NCBI GenBank assembly: GCA_008081305.1
Contig: VMCP01000041.1
Coordinates: 1 to 6,550, forward strand
Source: Bacteroidota bacterium
GTDB lineage: Bacteria > Bacteroidota > Bacteroidia > NS11-12g > UBA955
Length of the DNA: 6,550 bases
Direction of reading: 5' to 3'
In this document: piece by piece, positions 4,489 to 6,550 of the stretch
How positions within the stretch are numbered: position 1 is the first letter of the stretch
How the letters are laid out: the number at the start of each line of letters is the position of its first letter
Translations under genes and position numbers: made by a program
The notes under the pieces: model-generated
Told to the model about the DNA's origin: nothing
The model's input: the letters and a program-made list of their open reading frames with translations, nothing else
Databases searched by the model: none

Positions 4489-6550
4489 ATGAATAACGCA
4501 AACATAGTTTATTTGGTTCCTGCCCTTGGCGTCGTTGGCTTGATTGTCATGGCGTTAAAATCTTCTTGGGTTTCAAAACAAGAAGCGGGAGATGAAAAAA
4601 TGCAAGGCTTAGCAGAAAAAATTGCTGCTGGAGCCATGGCTTTCCTTAAAGCCGAATGGAGAGTATTGACCTACTTCGCCGTGATTGCTGCTGCACTCTT
4701 GGCTTACAGTGGATCAATTACGGAAGTAAATGGCATCGAAATCCACTCGCATTGGATTATTGCTGTTGCCTTTTTAATTGGTGCGTTCTTCTCCGCACTT
4801 GCAGGTTACTTCGGAATGCGTATTGCTACCAAAGCGAACGTAAGAACAACCCAAGCGGCGAAGACCAGCCTTGCTCAAGCACTTAAAGTATCCTTTAACG
4901 GTGGTACTGTAATGGGTCTTGGTGTTGCAGGTTTAGCGGTTTTAGGTCTTGGTGGACTTTTCATTGTATTCTATCAAATGTTCGTAACCAACGCGCCTAT
5001 GGATCCTCACGGCTTAAAGCGTGCCATCGAAGTATTAACAGGTTTCTCCCTTGGAGCTGAATCCATTGCTTTGTTCGCTCGTGTGGGTGGAGGTATCTAC
5101 ACCAAAGCAGCCGATGTAGGAGCTGACTTAGTTGGTAAAGTTGAAGCCGGAATTCTCGAAGATGATCCGCGTAACCCTGCTACCATTGCAGATAACGTGG
5201 GAGACAATGTTGGTGACGTAGCTGGAATGGGTGCCGATCTTTTTGGGTCATATGTTGCAACCATCCTTGCGACCATGGTATTGGGTTCAGAGATTAGCCT
5301 TACTGATAATTTTGGTGGTTTATCCCCTATCCTTCTACCTATGGTAATCGCAGGATTAGGTTTAATCTTCTCTATCGTGGGAACTTTATTCGTTAGGATT
5401 TCCAATGAAAATGGAAACGTGCAGAACGCACTTAACCTAGGAAACTGGTCAAGTATCATCCTTACTGCAGTTGCATCATTTGTAACGGTAAAATGGTTAT
5501 TACCAGAGGGTACGATTGTTCTGCGAGGATTCGAATTCACAGCGATGGATGTGTTTTACGCTATCATCGTTGGCTTAGTCGTTGGTGCTATTATGAGTAT
5601 CATCACTGAATATTACACAGCCATGGGTAAGAAGCCTGTGATGTCTATTGTTCAAAAATCAGCTACAGGACATGCAACCAACATCATTGGTGGTTTAGCG
5701 GTAGGTATGGAATCAACGGTTATTCCTATTTTGGTTTTAGCCGGTGGTATTTACACGTCTTATTTCTTTGCTGGTTTATACGGAGTTGCTATCGCGGCTG
5801 CAGGTATGATGGCTACCACTGCTATGCAATTGGCCATTGATGCTTTCGGTCCTATCGCCGATAATGCGGGTGGTATCGCAGAAATGAGCGAACTACCAGA
5901 AGAAGTACGTGGAAGAACAGATATATTGGATGCTGTTGGTAATACGACTGCAGCAACAGGAAAAGGATTTGCTATTGCATCGGCTGCGCTTACTGCACTA
6001 GCTCTATTTGCTGCTTTTGTGGGTGTGGCAGGAATCGACAGTATAGATATTTATAAAGCAGAAGTTTTGGCTGGATTATTTGTAGGTGCTATGATTCCTT
6101 TCATCTTCTCTGCATTAGCGATCAGCGCTGTGGGTCGCGCTGCCATGGACATGGTAAAAGAAGTACGCCGTCAGTTCAAGGAAATCCCTGGTATCATGGA
6201 ATACAAAGCTGAGCCTGAGTATGAAAAGTGTGTAGAAATCTCTACTGCTGCTTCTATTCGTGAAATGGTACTCCCTGGAGCCATTGCTTTGATCTCTCCA
6301 GTATTTGTTGGATTCTTGTTTGGACCTGAAGTACTCGGTGGAATGTTAGCAGGTATTACGGTTTCTGGTGTATTGATGGGTATTTTCCAAAACAATGCTG
6401 GTGGAGCTTGGGATAACGCTAAAAAATCATTTGAAAAAGGTGTTGAAATTGAAGGAGAAATGGTTTACAAAGGTTCTGAAGCTCACAAGGCATCAGTAAC
6501 AGGTGATACTGTTGGTGATCCATTCAAAGACACTTCTGGTCCTTCTATGA
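4489..6550 (+). CDS. hppA: Ion-pumping membrane pyrophosphatase, probably K+-dependent and H+-translocating; 3' end cut off
   Basis: HppA couples pyrophosphate hydrolysis to ion export across the inner membrane, recycling PPi from biosynthesis. The frame opens at the ATG at 4489 and runs to the edge: 687 residues with about 15 of the usual 16 membrane helices, lacking only the C-terminal helix that carries the gate Lys. Substrate-site motifs are complete: GGGIYTKAAD (200-209), DDPRNPATIADNVGDNVGD (225-243), DAFGPIADNAGGIAEM (451-466), NNAGGAWDNAKK (635-646) and HKASVTGDTVGDPFKD (666-681). GNTTAATGKG (484-493) has Ala488 and Gly491, the pair found in K+-dependent enzymes, where K+-independent ones have Lys and Thr. 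In the ion gate Arg198 and Asp250 are present. Positions 253 and 257, where Na+-pumps and common H+-pumps respectively carry a Glu, are Gly and Ala; Glu191 in helix 5 instead fits the Flavobacterium-type H+-pump. Family identity is certain; the transported ion is inferred. Confidence 0.96.
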   Translation, partial: MNNANIVYLVPALGVVGLIVMALKSSWVSKQEAGDEKMQGLAEKIAAGAMAFLKAEWRVLTYFAVIAAALLAYSGSITEVNGIEIHSHWIIAVAFLIGAFFSALAGYFGMRIATKANVRTTQAAKTSLAQALKVSFNGGTVMGLGVAGLAVLGLGGLFIVFYQMFVTNAPMDPHGLKRAIEVLTGFSLGAESIALFARVGGGIYTKAADVGADLVGKVEAGILEDDPRNPATIADNVGDNVGDVAGMGADLFGSYVATILATMVLGSEISLTDNFGGLSPILLPMVIAGLGLIFSIVGTLFVRISNENGNVQNALNLGNWSSIILTAVASFVTVKWLLPEGTIVLRGFEFTAMDVFYAIIVGLVVGAIMSIITEYYTAMGKKPVMSIVQKSATGHATNIIGGLAVGMESTVIPILVLAGGIYTSYFFAGLYGVAIAAAGMMATTAMQLAIDAFGPIADNAGGIAEMSELPEEVRGRTDILDAVGNTTAATGKGFAIASAALTALALFAAFVGVAGIDSIDIYKAEVLAGLFVGAMIPFIFSALAISAVGRAAMDMVKEVRRQFKEIPGIMEYKAEPEYEKCVEISTAASIREMVLPGAIALISPVFVGFLFGPEVLGGMLAGITVSGVLMGIFQNNAGGAWDNAKKSFEKGVEIEGEMVYKGSEAHKASVTGDTVGDPFKDTSGPSM

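Noticed and set aside
4656..6395. Frames inside hppA at 4656-4886 plus, 5097-5540 minus and 6171-6395 minus
   Set aside because: All are shadows of the conserved pyrophosphatase frame, which is open from 4489 to the window edge.

Overview
The window looks like a chromosomal segment of a member of the Bacteroidota, most likely the Flavobacteriales. Three kinds of evidence support this: a secreted protein with a type IX secretion (T9SS) C-terminal sorting tail; start sites with no clear Shine-Dalgarno sequence, preceded instead by Bacteroidota-style TAnnTTTG -7 boxes; and a membrane pyrophosphatase with the residue pattern I associate with the Flavobacterium type. Base composition is moderately AT-rich. 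I see no mobile elements, tRNA or rRNA genes, CRISPR arrays or signs of recent transfer.

Layout. The left third is read leftward: an OmpA-domain envelope protein (1032-2264), then nuoI (441-974) and nuoJ (1-436, running off the edge), which encode an iron-sulfur subunit and a membrane subunit of NADH-quinone oxidoreductase (complex I). nuoI has its own good -7 box and a short leader occupied by a hairpin, so the nuo genes appear to start a transcript here. A 119-bp divergent intergenic region (2265-2383) separates this from two rightward genes. The first encodes a 668-residue T9SS-secreted protein (2384-4390) with a C25 (gingipain)-like central domain that appears to lack the usual His/Cys dyad. 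The second is hppA (4489 to the right edge), an ion-pumping membrane pyrophosphatase.

How the genes relate. NuoI/NuoJ and HppA are both energy-conserving ion-translocating systems of the inner membrane. The OmpA-domain protein and the T9SS cargo act in the periplasm, outer membrane or cell surface. There is no visible evidence that the four loci form one pathway. The points most worth a second look are the break of the nuo cluster at the H/I boundary, the unusual active-site region of the C25-like protein, the uncharacterised C-terminal half of the OmpA protein, and the relocated gate glutamate in HppA. I did not find a clearly new multi-gene system.
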